A stretch of 64,000 nucleotides of DNA from Prosthecobacter algae (GTDB lineage: Bacteria; Verrucomicrobiota; Verrucomicrobiia; Verrucomicrobiales; Verrucomicrobiaceae), in the NCBI RefSeq assembly GCF_039542385.1, contig NZ_BAABIA010000011.1, positions 62,001 to 126,000 of the forward strand, written 5' to 3'. Shown piece by piece: positions 16,772 through 27,004 of the stretch. Both the position numbers and the translations under genes were made by a program. The stretch's first letter is position 1, and every line of letters starts with the position of its first letter. The notes below the pieces were generated by a model that searched no databases, was not told where the DNA came from, and saw only the letters and a program-made list of their open reading frames with translations.

Positions 16772-18208
16772 TTAACCGACTTTCTTGGCCGTGGCCTTTT
16801 TGACGGCGGGGGCTCCCAGGTTTTCCTGGAGTTCGGCAGAGGTGATGCCGAGGAGCTTCGAGGTCTTGGCGGCATCTTCCTCGTAATGGCGGTATGCCAT
16901 GCGGGAAAGCTCACGCTCAACCCAAGGCAGTAGCTCAATGTCGGGACTGTTCTGCGCAGTGTTGAGCAGCATAGTCAGGGCATCGCGCATGCGGGTGACG
17001 GTGCTGGCGGAATTGCCATGGCGGCTACCGGTGCTGCCGAGCGGGATGTCTGAGGCGAGCAGGACGTCCGAATTGCAGAGGGCGCAGGCGCGCTGGATGG
17101 TGTTTTCCAGTTCGCGGACGTTGCCGGGCCAGTCGTAGGCCTCCAGCAGGGCGAGGGCGTCTTCGGTGAAGCGCATGGTCAGGCCACGACGGCGGGCAGA
17201 CTGGCGGTGCAGGAAAAATTCGGCCAGGAGGCGCACATCTTCGCGACGCTCGCGGAGCGGCGGTATGTGGATGCGGACGACATTGAGACGATAGAAAAGA
17301 TCTTCGCGGAAGGTGCCTTTGGCGACTTCGGCTTCGAGATCTTTGTTCGTGGCAGCGAGGACGCGCACGTCACATTTCAGGACCTGATTGCTACCGACAC
17401 GGCAGAATTCGCCTTCCTGAAGCACACGGAGGAGCTTGCTTTGCACGGCAAGCGGCATGTCGCCGATTTCATCAAGGAAAAGGGTGCCGCCGTCGCATTG
17501 CTCGAAACGGCCGATGCGCTGGGTGACGGCACCGGTGAAGCTGCCTTTTTCATGGCCAAAGATTTCGCTCTCCATCAGGTTGTCCGGAATGGACGTGATG
17601 TTGATGCCGACGAATTCTTTTTGGGTGCGCGGGCTGAATTTGTGAATGGCGCGGGCGACGAGTTCCTTGCCGCAGCCGCTTTCGCCAGTGACCATGACGG
17701 GGGCATCACTGCGGGAGACACGACCGATCATCTTAAAGACGTCCTGCATGGGCCCGGAACGGCCGATGATGGTCTCTTGGATGGTTTCGGCGGGAATCTC
17801 GGAGGCGTTGGCGCGGGTGACGCGGCGGGATTCATTGGCACGGAGGGCACTTTCGACCACGGTGCGCAGTTCGTAAGGCAGCTTTTCCTTGCCGAGCACA
17901 TCGTAGGCACCGAGGCGCATGGCCTCGATGACGTTGCTGGTGCTGGCGATGCCACTGAAAAGAATGACCATCGCGTTCGGGTCGGTCTGGCGCAGGCGCT
18001 TGAGGAGCTCAATGCCGGAGGTGCCGGGCAGGCGCACTTCGGCCAGGACGAGATCCGCCCGGCTTTTCTGGTAATTGGCCAGTCCCTCTTCGGCCCGTTC
18101 AGCAGTGCTGACGGAGACGCCGGGTGCCTTCAGGTGTCCCGATGCCCAGACGAGAAAGTCTGGGTCAGGGTCCACGATGAGAATTCGAGAGTCCGGGATG
18201 TCTGCCAT
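16772..18208 (-). CDS. Sigma-54-dependent response regulator (NtrC type) with atypical receiver
   Basis: 478 residues from ATG at 18208. Receiver domain 1-120, AAA+ domain about 145-385, short C-terminal region. The AAA+ part is intact: Walker A GESGCGKE, sigma-54-contact loop GSFTGA (usually GAFTGA), Walker [14 protein letters not shown] and arginine-finger region FREDLFYRL. In the receiver the position of the phospho-acceptor Asp is Glu57 (LAEVRLPG instead of the usual LDxRLPG), while the acidic pocket Asp13/Asp15 and the Lys in GKEKLP remain. It may therefore be locked in an active-like state or controlled without phosphorylation. The C-terminal helix-turn-helix ([25 protein letters not shown]) is recognisable but weak. 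No partner kinase is adjacent. Confidence 0.85.
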   Translation of the reverse strand: MADIPDSRILIVDPDPDFLVWASGHLKAPGVSVSTAERAEEGLANYQKSRADLVLAEVRLPGTSGIELLKRLRQTDPNAMVILFSGIASTSNVIEAMRLGAYDVLGKEKLPYELRTVVESALRANESRRVTRANASEIPAETIQETIIGRSGPMQDVFKMIGRVSRSDAPVMVTGESGCGKELVARAIHKFSPRTQKEFVGINITSIPDNLMESEIFGHEKGSFTGAVTQRIGRFEQCDGGTLFLDEIGDMPLAVQSKLLRVLQEGEFCRVGSNQVLKCDVRVLAATNKDLEAEVAKGTFREDLFYRLNVVRIHIPPLRERREDVRLLAEFFLHRQSARRRGLTMRFTEDALALLEAYDWPGNVRELENTIQRACALCNSDVLLASDIPLGSTGSRHGNSASTVTRMRDALTMLLNTAQNSPDIELLPWVERELSRMAYRHYEEDAAKTSKLLGITSAELQENLGAPAVKKATAKKVG

Positions 18209-18296
18209 GGGTTGCACTAAGTCTGCGTTCCTATCTTGATTCCGAGGTGGCGTCAACACGTGAATCGGGGCATCCAGGGAGCTGATGGAATGGGTT

Positions 18297-18318
18297 CACG
18301 CACTCTTGAGAGTGCGTG
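18297..18318. terminator. Ten-bp perfect hairpin between the prenyl synthase and the sigma-54 activator genes
   Basis: CACGCACTCT at 18297-18306 and AGAGTGCGTG at 18309-18318 with a 2-nt loop. It lies between the stop of the upstream minus-strand gene (18365) and the start of the next (18208). No T run follows on the minus strand, so it may be a terminator lacking a T tract, or an operator. Confidence 0.4.
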
Positions 18319-18364
18319 GCCGCAAAAGTCCGAGGCAGAAGTCCAAGAATTGATCATCCTGAGA

Positions 18365-20140
18365 CTACGCCGCAACCACCGTATTAGGCACCAGATGCTC
18401 TGCGGCCTTGGCAGCTTGCTCACGCAATTCGGGATTGGCGTTCTTTTGCTCGAACTCACGGCACCAGCCTTTGATTTCGAGTTCGTTGAAGATTTTGCCG
18501 ATCACACGACGCAGAAGACCTTTGAGGTTGGGTAGCTCCACCTCCTGGAGGCTGCGGATGGCGGCCTCCTTGTAGGTTTCTAGCATGAGGGTGGATTTGT
18601 CGTAAGCACCGGATTCCTCGGCCCATTTGCGAATGGTGGGCTTGTCAGGCAGGCTGGTGGCCTGGCCGTTCCAGAGGGCCTCCATGATTTCCTTGACCTC
18701 GCCTTTGCCGCGCTCGCGAAGGAGGGCGAGGATGATGCTGGGGCGTATGCTGACATTGTTGTCGGCTGCGGAGTCATCGCCAAGATCATCGAGGTCATCG
18801 CGGATCTGGTAGGCGATGCCGAGGTTTTCGCTGTAAGTGTGGAGTGCGTCGGCGGTTTCGTCGAGCTGGCCGGCCATGGCAGCCCCGATTTTCAAAGCGA
18901 CCTCAAAGGCGGGAGCGGTTTTGCTGCGGAAGATTTCCAACACCTGGGTGTTGCTGAGGGCGACGGGGTGGTTGTTCCACAGGAGCTCAGCACCCTGGCC
19001 GCGGCAGAGTTCGCGCTGGCCTTCTGCGGCGACTTTGAGGCACGCGCTGCGGATGTGGCTGGCGCATTTCATTTCAGCCAGGAGGCGGTAGCCTTCGCCG
19101 ATGAGAAGATCTCCCACGTTCAGGGCCACGGGGATGCCGTGCTCGGAATGGAGGGTAGGTTCGCCGTAACGTTCGGCATCGTTGTCCTCTATGTCATCGT
19201 GGATAAGCGAGGCTTTGTGGAAGGCTTCGACAGAGATGGCGGCGAGTTTCAGGTCGTCTGAGATGGGGGCCTCGGGATCTTCACGAAGGGCTTGGTAGGC
19301 GGCGATGGTGAGGAAGGGGCGCCAGCGTTTGCCAGCGCGGCCCAGCCATTCGCGGGCGATCTGCTCGGTCTGGCAGCTGGGTTTGCCCAGGATGGCCTCC
19401 AGGGCCTCGGGGGTGAACCAGGTCTTCACTTCCTCGTGAAGGTCGTTCAGATTCAGACGGCGGGTTTTGTCCTCGCTGGTGAGGTGGATGTAGTCCCAGA
19501 CCCAGTCCACATCCACCGTGGTGTCAATGCAGTCATCCTGAAGCAGCGGCACGGCCACGGCGGGGATGGCGGCGGCTTCGACGTAAGGGAAAGTGCGCTC
19601 CAAAACGGGCAGGCAGGAGATGCCCACGATGGCCTCGATCTTGCCAGTCTGGATGAGGGACATGACGATGGCGCTGCCTTCGGCCACCAGGACGGCGTAA
19701 CCGAGCTTTTCGGCTTCGTTTTGGAAGTCCTGGATGCTGCAGAGGCCGCACTGCTTGCAGAGGAGACCAAATTCATCAAAGGGAGCGGGGCATTTGCTCT
19801 CGATGCGGAGGCACTTGGGCATCAGCAGGAGGCGTTTTTCAAATGGCACGGTGGCCAGGGACTCGCGCCAGGTTTCATTGGCCAGAAGCACACCGGTGTA
19901 GTCGCGATAGATCTTTTCGATGCCGTTGAGGGCCATGATCTTGTCCGTGTGGACTTGGAGCTCATCAATGGGCACAGGCGGGACGAGTTTGGTCTGCTCC
20001 GCATATTCACGCACGGCCTGCAGGACGAAATCACGGTCCTGCTTGGTCTGCGGGATGTTCTTTTTGGGCTGCCTAAAGCGCCTCACAAGTCCGGGGATGG
20101 CTGGGGGCAGGGTGGCAGAACGGACAGCGACGGTGGACAT
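18365..20140 (-). CDS. DUF116 domain fused to polyprenyl diphosphate synthase
   Basis: 591 residues from ATG at 20140. The N-terminal half (about 30-240) is DUF116-like with cysteines at 110, 117, 128, 131 and 134 ([22 protein letters not shown]), a likely metal or Fe-S site. The C-terminal half (about 260-560) is a trans-prenyltransferase with the first aspartate-rich motif DDIED (315-319) and the second DDLDD (448-452). This half should chain isopentenyl diphosphate units onto an allylic primer for quinone or carrier lipids. An isolated prenyl synthase is about 320 residues, so this is a clear fusion. What the DUF116 part contributes is not known. The IspH gene of the same pathway is at 40 kb. 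Confidence 0.85.
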   Translation of the reverse strand: MSTVAVRSATLPPAIPGLVRRFRQPKKNIPQTKQDRDFVLQAVREYAEQTKLVPPVPIDELQVHTDKIMALNGIEKIYRDYTGVLLANETWRESLATVPFEKRLLLMPKCLRIESKCPAPFDEFGLLCKQCGLCSIQDFQNEAEKLGYAVLVAEGSAIVMSLIQTGKIEAIVGISCLPVLERTFPYVEAAAIPAVAVPLLQDDCIDTTVDVDWVWDYIHLTSEDKTRRLNLNDLHEEVKTWFTPEALEAILGKPSCQTEQIAREWLGRAGKRWRPFLTIAAYQALREDPEAPISDDLKLAAISVEAFHKASLIHDDIEDNDAERYGEPTLHSEHGIPVALNVGDLLIGEGYRLLAEMKCASHIRSACLKVAAEGQRELCRGQGAELLWNNHPVALSNTQVLEIFRSKTAPAFEVALKIGAAMAGQLDETADALHTYSENLGIAYQIRDDLDDLGDDSAADNNVSIRPSIILALLRERGKGEVKEIMEALWNGQATSLPDKPTIRKWAEESGAYDKSTLMLETYKEAAIRSLQEVELPNLKGLLRRVIGKIFNELEIKGWCREFEQKNANPELREQAAKAAEHLVPNTVVAA

Positions 20141-20424
20141 GGGGGAAGGGGACAAATTTCCTGGCAGGAGATGGCAATCAAGGGGATACGTCACCAATGA
20201 CGGCGGCGTGTGACAAAAGAGCCAGCCATGTAACCGTGCCGCTGCCCGGCAGTCTTGCAAGGATTGCGCGCAGATATGCGGATTTTGTGCGGAAGTGGGG
20301 TCTGGAGGACTTTGGAAAGAAACGCTCGGCCAAAAATTACAGCTATTTCAGCTACCTGCCCCACCCCCGAGAACTCGGGGTGGTCGCACAAAGGCCGCAT
20401 CGGCTACGTATTGCTCCCTATCTC

Positions 20425-22869
20425 ATGATACGTTGCGTTTACAGCCTGCCAGCCCTCCTCGTCGCCAGCCTTGGCCTTGCCGATGTCGTCCGTGCAGCCG
20501 AGCCGTTTGACATCTTCTTGGAGAAGCACTGCCTCAGTTGTCATGGTCCCGACAAAGTGAAGGGGGACTTGAGGATCGACCAGCTTTCGCGCGATTTCAA
20601 GCTGGGCGCGGATTCCCATCATTGGGCGGAGGTGATCGAGCAGGTGAATTCCGGCGAGATGCCTCCGAAGAAAGAGAAGAAACCGACGCAGGAGGAAATC
20701 GAGGCATTCGTCACCAGTCTCGACTCACGAATCAAAGAGGGCAGGGCGGGGCGAATGGCAGCGCGGCCAGCGGTGACTCATTATCGCCTGAGCCGGAAAG
20801 AGTATCAAAACACGGTCTATGACCTGCTCGGCGTGCGATACGATCCCGCCAAGCCCGGGGAGCTGAACGAAGACACGCTGTGGCATGGATTCGAGCGCAT
20901 CGGCTCGGAGCTGTCGCTTTCGCCGTCGCATGTGGATCGTTATTACCGTGCTGCGGGGACAGTGCTCGACCGCGCTTTTCCTCCCGCAGCATCTGGCGAG
21001 GCTCGCAAAGTCCGCAAGACTGCAGCGGATCTGCGTTACAACGGAGGCAAGGAACAGCAGGCGGCGCTGGACCGCTTCGGCATCAAGCGTCCACTGCGTT
21101 ATCTCCTCTTTCCAGGCACCGTTCAGAATGCGCTTTCACCCCAGTGGTTCGGGAAGATGGGGCCGGAGCATAGCGGGCTCTACAAAGTCCGCATCCAGGC
21201 CAGCGGCATCCGGCCCCTCGGTGGCCAGCCGGCTCATTTGAGCATCGGCAAGCGCACTGGAGAGGAGACGGTGGACAGTGTCATTGACCTGGACATCACC
21301 GCACCGGAGGACAAGCCGCAGGTCTATGAGTTCGAGGTGTTTCTCGAGATGCCCGCGACACTGGACTTCTGCATCGTGGCCACGGATGTGGTGGACAGAC
21401 GGAGTGGCGCGGCCTTCCGCAATGCCCTCTCCAGCAGAGGCGGCTACATTTTCACGCATAGCAGCGAGACCGTGCTCTTGAACCCTAACGCCCCGCAGAT
21501 GTTCGATGACAAAGGCAACGGCCTTTTTTCAACAGTGCTGCTCGATTGGATCGAATGGGAAGGGCCGCTGGCGACGGAAGTGGAAAAGTCCCGGCGCAAG
21601 GACGTGGTCCCCGCCGATGACGCGACACCCGAAGTCGTCGCGGAACATCTGCAACGCTTTGCCGAACGCGCCTGGCGCAGGTCTGTCAACAAGGAGGAAC
21701 TGGAGCCATATTTGCAATCTTACCGGATCGAACGCGAGGCCGGTGAAAAACCTGCCGAAGCCTATCGTGTGGCGATGCAAGGCGTGCTGACCTCACGAAA
21801 TTTCCTCTACCTCGTCGAAGGCGAGCCAACGGCCCGCGAGCAACTCACTGACATGGAACTTGCATCGCGGCTCTCGTATTTTCTCTGGAGTTCGATGCCG
21901 GATGAAACTCTTTTCAATGCAGCCAAAGGAGGCGGTCTGAAGGACGAGGGATTGAAAAAGGAGCTGGACCGGATTTTGACGGACAGCAAGATCAACCGCT
22001 TCGTGGATGACTTCTCGCGGCAGTGGTTGCAACTGCACCGTGTTGGCATGTTCCCGCCGGACAAAAAGCTCTACCCCGCCTACGACCGCTGGCTCGAAAT
22101 GAGCATGCGGGCCGAGCCTGTGGAGTTCTTCCGCGAAATGCTCACGAAGAACCTGCCCATGGAGTCCTTTCTTGATTCCGACTGGACCATGGCCAATTCC
22201 CGGCTCTGCGATTTCTACGGATTGCCGGAGCCGAAGACAGCCAGCTTCCAGCGTGTCTCCCTCAAGCCCGAGGATCGTCGTGGCGGACTTCTGACGATGG
22301 GGGCGACGCTCGGGCTGACCTCGGACGGAACGCGTCACCGCCCGGTGCACCGGGGCGTCTGGCTCAGCGAGGTGATCTTTGCCAAGACGCCCCCGCCACC
22401 GCCGGCCAACGTGCCAGCGATCGAACCCAATCCGCCCAAAAGCCCCAAGGCGACCCTTCGGGATAAACTGGAGGCGCACCGCAACGACGCGAATTGCGCC
22501 GCCTGCCATGCAAAGATTGATCCGCTCGGCCTCGCCTGGGATAACTACGATGCCATCGGTCAGTGGCGCACGCATGAAAATGTCGCGGCAGGAGTCGGGG
22601 CAAACCCTTTGGTGAATCCCAGTGGCGAGATGCCCGACGGTCGTGCCTTCAAAGATGCCAACGATTTCAAACGCTTGCTGATCGAAGATCGCGAGAAGTT
22701 CGTGCAAGCCTTCATCGAACACCTCTGCACCTACGGCCTCCGCCGCGTGCTCACCGTGGATGACCAGGAAGACATCACGGCCATCGTCACCGAAGCGAAG
22801 AAAAACCAATACGGGGTCAAGGACATCGTCCGGGCCGTGGCTCTCTCGAAGCTGATGAGAAAGCGATGA
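20425..22869 (+). CDS. DUF1592-type (planctomycete cytochrome C) secreted protein
   Basis: 814 residues from ATG at 20425; the longer open frame from 20197 is untypical intergenic sequence. A signal peptide (about 1-24) is followed by a cytochrome c motif CLSCH (Cys36, Cys39, His40), DUF1587 ([15 protein letters not shown]), DUF1595/1592 ([17 protein letters not shown]), DUF1588 ([28 protein letters not shown]) and DUF1585 with a second haem-type motif CAACH (Cys691, Cys694, His695). The family is typical of Planctomycetes and Verrucomicrobia and is almost always beside a DUF1552 gene, found here at 24079. The two are thought to act in extracytoplasmic redox or polymer breakdown, but no reaction is established. 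Confidence 0.9.
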   Translation: MIRCVYSLPALLVASLGLADVVRAAEPFDIFLEKHCLSCHGPDKVKGDLRIDQLSRDFKLGADSHHWAEVIEQVNSGEMPPKKEKKPTQEEIEAFVTSLDSRIKEGRAGRMAARPAVTHYRLSRKEYQNTVYDLLGVRYDPAKPGELNEDTLWHGFERIGSELSLSPSHVDRYYRAAGTVLDRAFPPAASGEARKVRKTAADLRYNGGKEQQAALDRFGIKRPLRYLLFPGTVQNALSPQWFGKMGPEHSGLYKVRIQASGIRPLGGQPAHLSIGKRTGEETVDSVIDLDITAPEDKPQVYEFEVFLEMPATLDFCIVATDVVDRRSGAAFRNALSSRGGYIFTHSSETVLLNPNAPQMFDDKGNGLFSTVLLDWIEWEGPLATEVEKSRRKDVVPADDATPEVVAEHLQRFAERAWRRSVNKEELEPYLQSYRIEREAGEKPAEAYRVAMQGVLTSRNFLYLVEGEPTAREQLTDMELASRLSYFLWSSMPDETLFNAAKGGGLKDEGLKKELDRILTDSKINRFVDDFSRQWLQLHRVGMFPPDKKLYPAYDRWLEMSMRAEPVEFFREMLTKNLPMESFLDSDWTMANSRLCDFYGLPEPKTASFQRVSLKPEDRRGGLLTMGATLGLTSDGTRHRPVHRGVWLSEVIFAKTPPPPPANVPAIEPNPPKSPKATLRDKLEAHRNDANCAACHAKIDPLGLAWDNYDAIGQWRTHENVAAGVGANPLVNPSGEMPDGRAFKDANDFKRLLIEDREKFVQAFIEHLCTYGLRRVLTVDDQEDITAIVTEAKKNQYGVKDIVRAVALSKLMRKR

Positions 22870-22880
22870 CAACTCTGGGG

Positions 22881-23170
22881 TCTCCCACAGATTCAGAGAG
22901 GCCCACGGATTACTTTTAACGAACAAATATCTACAACACAATCGGCAGGCATCCTTGAATCTGCGGGAGACTCGGGTTGCCAGCAGATTCAGAGAGGCCC
23001 CCAGATTACTTTTTAACAATCAAAGATCTACAATCCAATCTGCTGGCATCCTTGAATCTGCGGGAGACTCGGGTTGCCAGCAGATTTAGAGAGGCCCACA
23101 GATTACTTTTTGAATGACTCAAGATGCTAAAATTCAATCGGCTGGTCTCCCTCAATCTAAGGGAGACCCA
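22881..23170. repeat. Tandem array of three ~97-bp palindromic repeats (left side of the GxxExxY unit)
   Basis: Three units begin CAGATT at 22888, 22984 and 23081 (periods 96 and 97 bp). Units share GAGAGGCCCACAGATTACTT near the start and TGAATCTGCGGGAGACTCGG near the end. Each is self-complementary: in unit 1 TCTCCCACAGATTCA (22881-22895) pairs with TGAATCTGCGGGAGA (22956-22970) with one mismatch. Unit 3 is diverged and contains the ATG of the GxxExxY gene (23114). A reverse-oriented copy of unit 3 lies at 23959-24051. Confidence 0.85.
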
Positions 23171-23929
23171 GTTACGCATGCTTTCATTGGGCACGCAATG
23201 AAAGTGCACTCAGCCGTTGGGCCTGGGCTTGGTGAGGAGATCTACCATCAAGAGCTTGTCGGTGCCCTCACAAAGGGGGGTATTGTGCACCTTTCAAAAC
23301 CGAGGCGGGATTTGGTCTATCGCGGGATTGTGGCGGATACCTTCGAGCCTGATTTCGTCATTGAGGAGCATTTCATTCCGGAGTTGAAATGTCTCCGTGG
23401 ATCATTTGCGCCAGAACACTTGGTTCAGGTGTTCTGCTACTGCAAGTTTTGGCGACTACGTACCTGTCTGCTGGTTGATTTCGGCAAGCAGAGTCTAATG
23501 TGGAAGCGATTGTTATATCGTTCGCAATCAGCGGGATTCACAGAAACCAGTCTGCCCGATTTCGTTTCAAATCGAGTCCTGGCGACCACCATCATCCAAG
23601 CTATCAGTCAATGCCTGGACGAAGTCGGTCTTGGTTATCGGCAAACGACCTGGAACGGTCTGGTCAGGGCGGCCATGCAAGCCACCGGTTTCCAAGTTCA
23701 TCTCAATCCAACCGTCACCGTTCTCAGCCACCCTGGCATCACGGTGTGCAGTCTTGTCGTCAATGGTGCCTGCGCAGTCTATGTCACGGCGCTGACCGAT
23801 GGCATCAACGCCACGGATCGCGCAACCCTTCAAACCCATCTCCGCTGGCTTAATCTTGGTTGGGGCATCATGTTTCATTTTGGCAAATCCACCGCCGACT
23901 TAGCCTTCGTCCAACATCCCAAAAGGTAA
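23114..23929 (+). CDS. GxxExxY protein, two-module PD-(D/E)XK-like
   Basis: 271 residues. Module 1 (about 20-135) has the family signature G38-L-G-E41-E-I-Y44, then a nuclease-like core with Asp80 and ELK (Glu90, Lys92) in DFVIEEHFIPELKCL, and VQVFCYCKFWRLRTCLLVDFGK. Module 2 (about 155-265) repeats the layout (GLGYRQTTW, LQTHLRWLNLGWGIMFHFGK) but has lost Glu of the signature and the D-ExK residues, so it looks like an inactive partner domain. The first 18 residues are encoded by repeat unit 3, and the stop TAA (23927-23929) is at the edge of another repeat copy. The gene sits between the normally adjacent DUF1592 and DUF1552 genes. Role unknown; nuclease activity is inferred only from the motif. 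Confidence 0.8.
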   Translation: MTQDAKIQSAGLPQSKGDPVTHAFIGHAMKVHSAVGPGLGEEIYHQELVGALTKGGIVHLSKPRRDLVYRGIVADTFEPDFVIEEHFIPELKCLRGSFAPEHLVQVFCYCKFWRLRTCLLVDFGKQSLMWKRLLYRSQSAGFTETSLPDFVSNRVLATTIIQAISQCLDEVGLGYRQTTWNGLVRAAMQATGFQVHLNPTVTVLSHPGITVCSLVVNGACAVYVTALTDGINATDRATLQTHLRWLNLGWGIMFHFGKSTADLAFVQHPKR

Positions 23930-24051
23930 TCTATGAGCTTGTCTGAATCTGCTGGAATCCAAGTCTCCCGCAGATTCAAGAAGGCCAGCCGATTGAATTT
24001 AGCATCTTGAGTTATTCAAAAATAATCTATGGGCCTCTGTGAATCTGCTGG
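23928..24051. repeat. Right-hand, inverted copies of the palindromic repeat
   Basis: A full copy at 23959-24051 reads, on the minus strand, like unit 3 of the left array (ACTCAAGATGCTAAATTCAA and AATCGGCTGG are shared), so the two form about 90-bp inverted repeats round the GxxExxY gene. A partial copy, 23928-23954, has the same right end (AATCTATG...GAATCTGCTGG) and overlaps the stop codon. Ends are CCGCAGATTC and GAATCTGCTGG. Confidence 0.8.
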
Positions 24052-24078
24052 AAATCACCAACGAATCTAAAAACAAGT

Positions 24079-25458
24079 ATGAACTACCTCTCCCAATCCT
24101 GGCTGATTGATCGCCGGCATGCGCTCAAAGCACTGGGCTCGTTTATCTCCCTGCCTCTGCTGGAATGCATGGTGCCGCTTCGCGCAGCGGCGGCAGAGAA
24201 GATTACTGCCACACCACGGCGCAGCGCCTTCATTTATTTGGCGAATGGCGTCCATTCGCTGAACTACCAGATCACCACCTCAGGGAAAGACTACAAGTTC
24301 TCCCGGTCGCTCATGCCTCTGGAAAAGCACCGCCAGGTCATCACTCCCATCAGCGGTCTGCATCATCCGGGAAGCCTCAGTCATCACCACAACTGCATCA
24401 GCGTCTGGCTAACGGGAGGAAAGCTCGGACCTTCCGATAAGAACACCATCTCGGTGGACCAGAAGATGGCCGAAGTCACCGCGCAGCATACCCGCTACCC
24501 GTCGCTGGAGGTTGCCATCACTCAGGAATCTCTCGCCTGGACGGCTGACGGAGTCCGGTTGCCTGCGATGCGCCGTTGCAGTGAGATCTTTTCCTCCATG
24601 TTTGAGGAACCGAAAGGCGGCATCGCAGCCCAGCGGCGGGCCTTGCGCCGCAAAGGCAGCGTGCTGGATGACAACCTCGCCGAAGTACGTCGGCTAGAGA
24701 AGAAAATGGGAACGCAGGACAAAGGGCGCATGGATCAATACCTCACCTCCGTTCGCGAGGCAGAGATCCGCACGCGCAGGGCCGATGCCTGGCTTGATAC
24801 GCCGCTGCCCGCTATATCCGAAGCGGACCGCAAACGCACCAACCGTGATATCGCGGACACCAAGGCAGGGGATTATTTCCGCACGGTCTATGACCTCATG
24901 GTGCTGGCGTTTCAAACGGACATGACCCGCGTGGCCACCTTCAGTCTAGGCGGTGAAGGCCAGGCCATTGCCATCCCAGAAATCGGCATCACAGAGTCAC
25001 GTCACCAGCTCAGCCACCACGGCGGAGATCTGGGCTACATGGAAAAGCTAACCAACTATGATACCTTTGCCATCGAGCAGTTCAGCTACTTCCTCACTCG
25101 GCTAGCGGAGACCCATGACCTCAATGGCAAGTCGTTGCTCGGCTCCACCATGTCCCTCTTTGGCAGCGGCATGTCCTACGGCCACAGCCATGGCAATGCC
25201 AACCTCCCACTGGTGCTCGCTGGCGGCTCGGACCTCGGTCTTAAGCACGGGCAGCACCTGGACTTTAACAAGATGTCTCCAGGATTCCAAGGCTACGCGC
25301 TCGATCCCGAAGGAGCACTTACGACCGCGCATTACCAGCTCTGCAGCCGCCCCGCAAACACCGATGCCCACATGAGCAACCTGCTCCTTCTCATGGCCCA
25401 ACGCATGGGCGTGGAGACTGACCAGTTTGGCGACAGCAACAAGGTGATCACACTATGA
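24079..25458 (+). CDS. DUF1552 domain protein, Tat-exported
   Basis: 459 residues. A twin-arginine signal is visible at the start ([23 protein letters not shown]). The rest fits DUF1552: [14 protein letters not shown], a His-rich [16 protein letters not shown] region, [20 protein letters not shown] and [23 protein letters not shown], a likely metal site. The family resembles the DUF1501/sulfatase-like exported proteins of this phylum and is normally encoded next to a DUF1592 gene. Here the pair is split by the GxxExxY unit. The stop overlaps the next gene by 4 bp (ATGA), so the downstream secreted protein is coupled to it. Confidence 0.9.
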   Translation: MNYLSQSWLIDRRHALKALGSFISLPLLECMVPLRAAAAEKITATPRRSAFIYLANGVHSLNYQITTSGKDYKFSRSLMPLEKHRQVITPISGLHHPGSLSHHHNCISVWLTGGKLGPSDKNTISVDQKMAEVTAQHTRYPSLEVAITQESLAWTADGVRLPAMRRCSEIFSSMFEEPKGGIAAQRRALRRKGSVLDDNLAEVRRLEKKMGTQDKGRMDQYLTSVREAEIRTRRADAWLDTPLPAISEADRKRTNRDIADTKAGDYFRTVYDLMVLAFQTDMTRVATFSLGGEGQAIAIPEIGITESRHQLSHHGGDLGYMEKLTNYDTFAIEQFSYFLTRLAETHDLNGKSLLGSTMSLFGSGMSYGHSHGNANLPLVLAGGSDLGLKHGQHLDFNKMSPGFQGYALDPEGALTTAHYQLCSRPANTDAHMSNLLLLMAQRMGVETDQFGDSNKVITL

Positions 25459-26714
25459 AGCGCTTCTTCCTCTCCTTGGGTTCTTTGCTCTTGGTTCTTG
25501 GGGCATCCATAACGACCGCAGAGGAGCCTTTCCGCCCAGAGGTGGGCAAGTTTCCCCCTCTCGAAAAGGCGCATTCCTATCGGGGTGAACTCGTGTTTGT
25601 GGACCATGCCAACCGCCGTGGCAGCCTCCGGGTGCAGGGTGCAGGCACCTATTTCCGCAATGCCCCGCACCCCTTTGCCATGCTGCCTTATGGCATCGTC
25701 CGTTACCACGGTGCACCGGCGGATCTGCGGGACATTCCGCTCGGTACTGTGCTGCATGTCCGGGCCTTCCTTCCGCTAGACCCGAAGATCTCCGCCGTGC
25801 CGGTGTTGCCAGTGGATAACAAGGATAAAATCGCGGGATATAGTGGCATTGGCATCGCACCAGCCGAGAACCACGTGCTGCTCCTCGAAGACGAACCCAG
25901 CCACTGCCAGCGTGAGGGCTTAGTTTGGAAACTCAAAGAATTGGAGATTAAAAACAACGAAGGCATGATCGTCGCCAGTCGCGAGTCCAAAGCTGGCGCG
26001 AAGGGCAAAGCGAGCGAGGAAAACCTGACCTTCGATGCGGCCACCCGCATCTGGCGCGGCCGCGAATACCTCGGCATCGCCGACCTAATCACGGATGGCA
26101 TCTGGCCTGCCAGTGGCAAGAAATCGCTCGGCGGCCAAGCCGTCCTGTTGGGGATCACGTGGAAGCCCACGCCCGATGGAGTGTTCACCCGCTTCCACAT
26201 CTCGGACATCTGGCTGGATGAGGCCGCGATGCAACGTGCCGCCCAGAATCAAACCGAGACACACAAGGCCTTCATTCGCAGTCGCTGGATGCCCGCCTGG
26301 GTGGATGCCGTGGAGTATGGCAAGTTCGGTCGCGCCACCGTGACCGCGACCTTGTTTGGCGGCATGGATGCCTCTCTGTATGCCGATTTCCAGAAAGACA
26401 GCCAGGTGCTGGTAAATGGGGCTGAGAACACCTTAAAGCATGCAGGCGGTAATTACGGCCCTGCCCACATGGCCTCCAAGGGGCCCATCCGCAACGTCAC
26501 AAAAACCTCTGAAGACGCACCCCTGGGCAGCAGTGGCATCCAGGTCCAGTTTGAGACTGACCTCGTCATCGAAGGCATCCGTTCGGGGCGCATCGTCCGC
26601 ATCCGTCCAGCGAGCTGGCTCCAGGTGCAGGTGCCTCGGGAGGAGTATCTGGGCGATGGCTCTTTCAGCCACGAAGACCGCTTCCCGACCCCAGCCATCT
26701 TCCCCAAGTATTGA
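25455..26714 (+). CDS. Secreted protein of unknown function, paralog 1
   Basis: 419 residues with a signal peptide (about 1-22, [24 protein letters not shown]). I do not recognise a named family. The mature part has a beta-rich, possibly OB-like first section ([31 protein letters not shown]), a coiled-coil-like middle ([21 protein letters not shown]) and a conserved end ([14 protein letters not shown]). It shares most of its sequence with the gene at 27005, and a short broken copy lies between them. Overlap with DUF1552 by 4 bp implies the same operon and a linked role outside the cytoplasm. Confidence 0.75.
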   Translation: MKRFFLSLGSLLLVLGASITTAEEPFRPEVGKFPPLEKAHSYRGELVFVDHANRRGSLRVQGAGTYFRNAPHPFAMLPYGIVRYHGAPADLRDIPLGTVLHVRAFLPLDPKISAVPVLPVDNKDKIAGYSGIGIAPAENHVLLLEDEPSHCQREGLVWKLKELEIKNNEGMIVASRESKAGAKGKASEENLTFDAATRIWRGREYLGIADLITDGIWPASGKKSLGGQAVLLGITWKPTPDGVFTRFHISDIWLDEAAMQRAAQNQTETHKAFIRSRWMPAWVDAVEYGKFGRATVTATLFGGMDASLYADFQKDSQVLVNGAENTLKHAGGNYGPAHMASKGPIRNVTKTSEDAPLGSSGIQVQFETDLVIEGIRSGRIVRIRPASWLQVQVPREEYLGDGSFSHEDRFPTPAIFPKY

Positions 26715-26729
26715 GGACTGAGATGAGCT

Positions 26730-26795
26730 CCAGCAGATTCAGGTAGGCCAGCAGATCATAAAAAATCAATCTGCGGGCCTCCTCGAATCTGCTGG
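26730..26795. repeat. Solo short palindromic repeat, copy after paralog 1
   Basis: Perfect 11-bp ends CCAGCAGATTC (26730-26740) and GAATCTGCTGG (26785-26795), inner arms AGGCCAGCAGAT and ATCTGCGGGCCT nearly complementary. The ends match those of the repeats flanking the GxxExxY gene. Confidence 0.75.
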
Positions 26796-26820
26796 GGATA
26801 ACCTACCACGAAACAGCCAC

Positions 26821-26903
26821 ATGAACCGCCCACTTCTGATCACCCTTCTGGCTGGAAAGTTTCCACCTATGGAAAAAGCACATTCCTATCGGTTCGAGGA
26901 CTG
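26821..26903 (+). pseudogene. Truncated third copy of the secreted paralog
   Basis: ATGAACCGCCCACTTCTGAT matches the first codons of the gene at 27005, then jumps to GCTGGAAAGTTTCC (codon about 28 of that gene) and through the HSYR codons, and then joins directly to sequence matching the 3' end of paralog 1 (TCGAGGACTGAGATGAGC). The frame could encode only about 27 residues. This is an internally deleted duplicate, followed again by a repeat copy. Confidence 0.75.
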
Positions 26904-26912
26904 AGATGAGCC

Positions 26913-26979
26913 CCAGCAGATTCAGGTAGGCCAGAAGATCATAAAAGAATCAATCTGCGGGCCTCCTCGAATCTGCTGG
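26913..26979. repeat. Solo short palindromic repeat, copy before paralog 2
   Basis: Same 11-bp ends, CCAGCAGATTC (26913-26923) and GAATCTGCTGG (26969-26979). It is a near-identical duplicate of the copy at 26730-26795. Confidence 0.75.
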
Positions 26980-27004
26980 AAATCACCCACCACAAAAAAG
27001 CCAT

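Noticed and set aside
20197-20424. N-terminal extension of the DUF1592 protein
   Set aside because: A normal signal peptide begins at 20425; the extension has no export signal and overlaps a hairpin (20361-20387).
22881-23170. Possible CRISPR array
   Set aside because: The repeats are adjacent without unique spacers, about 97 bp long and self-complementary, and no cas gene is present.
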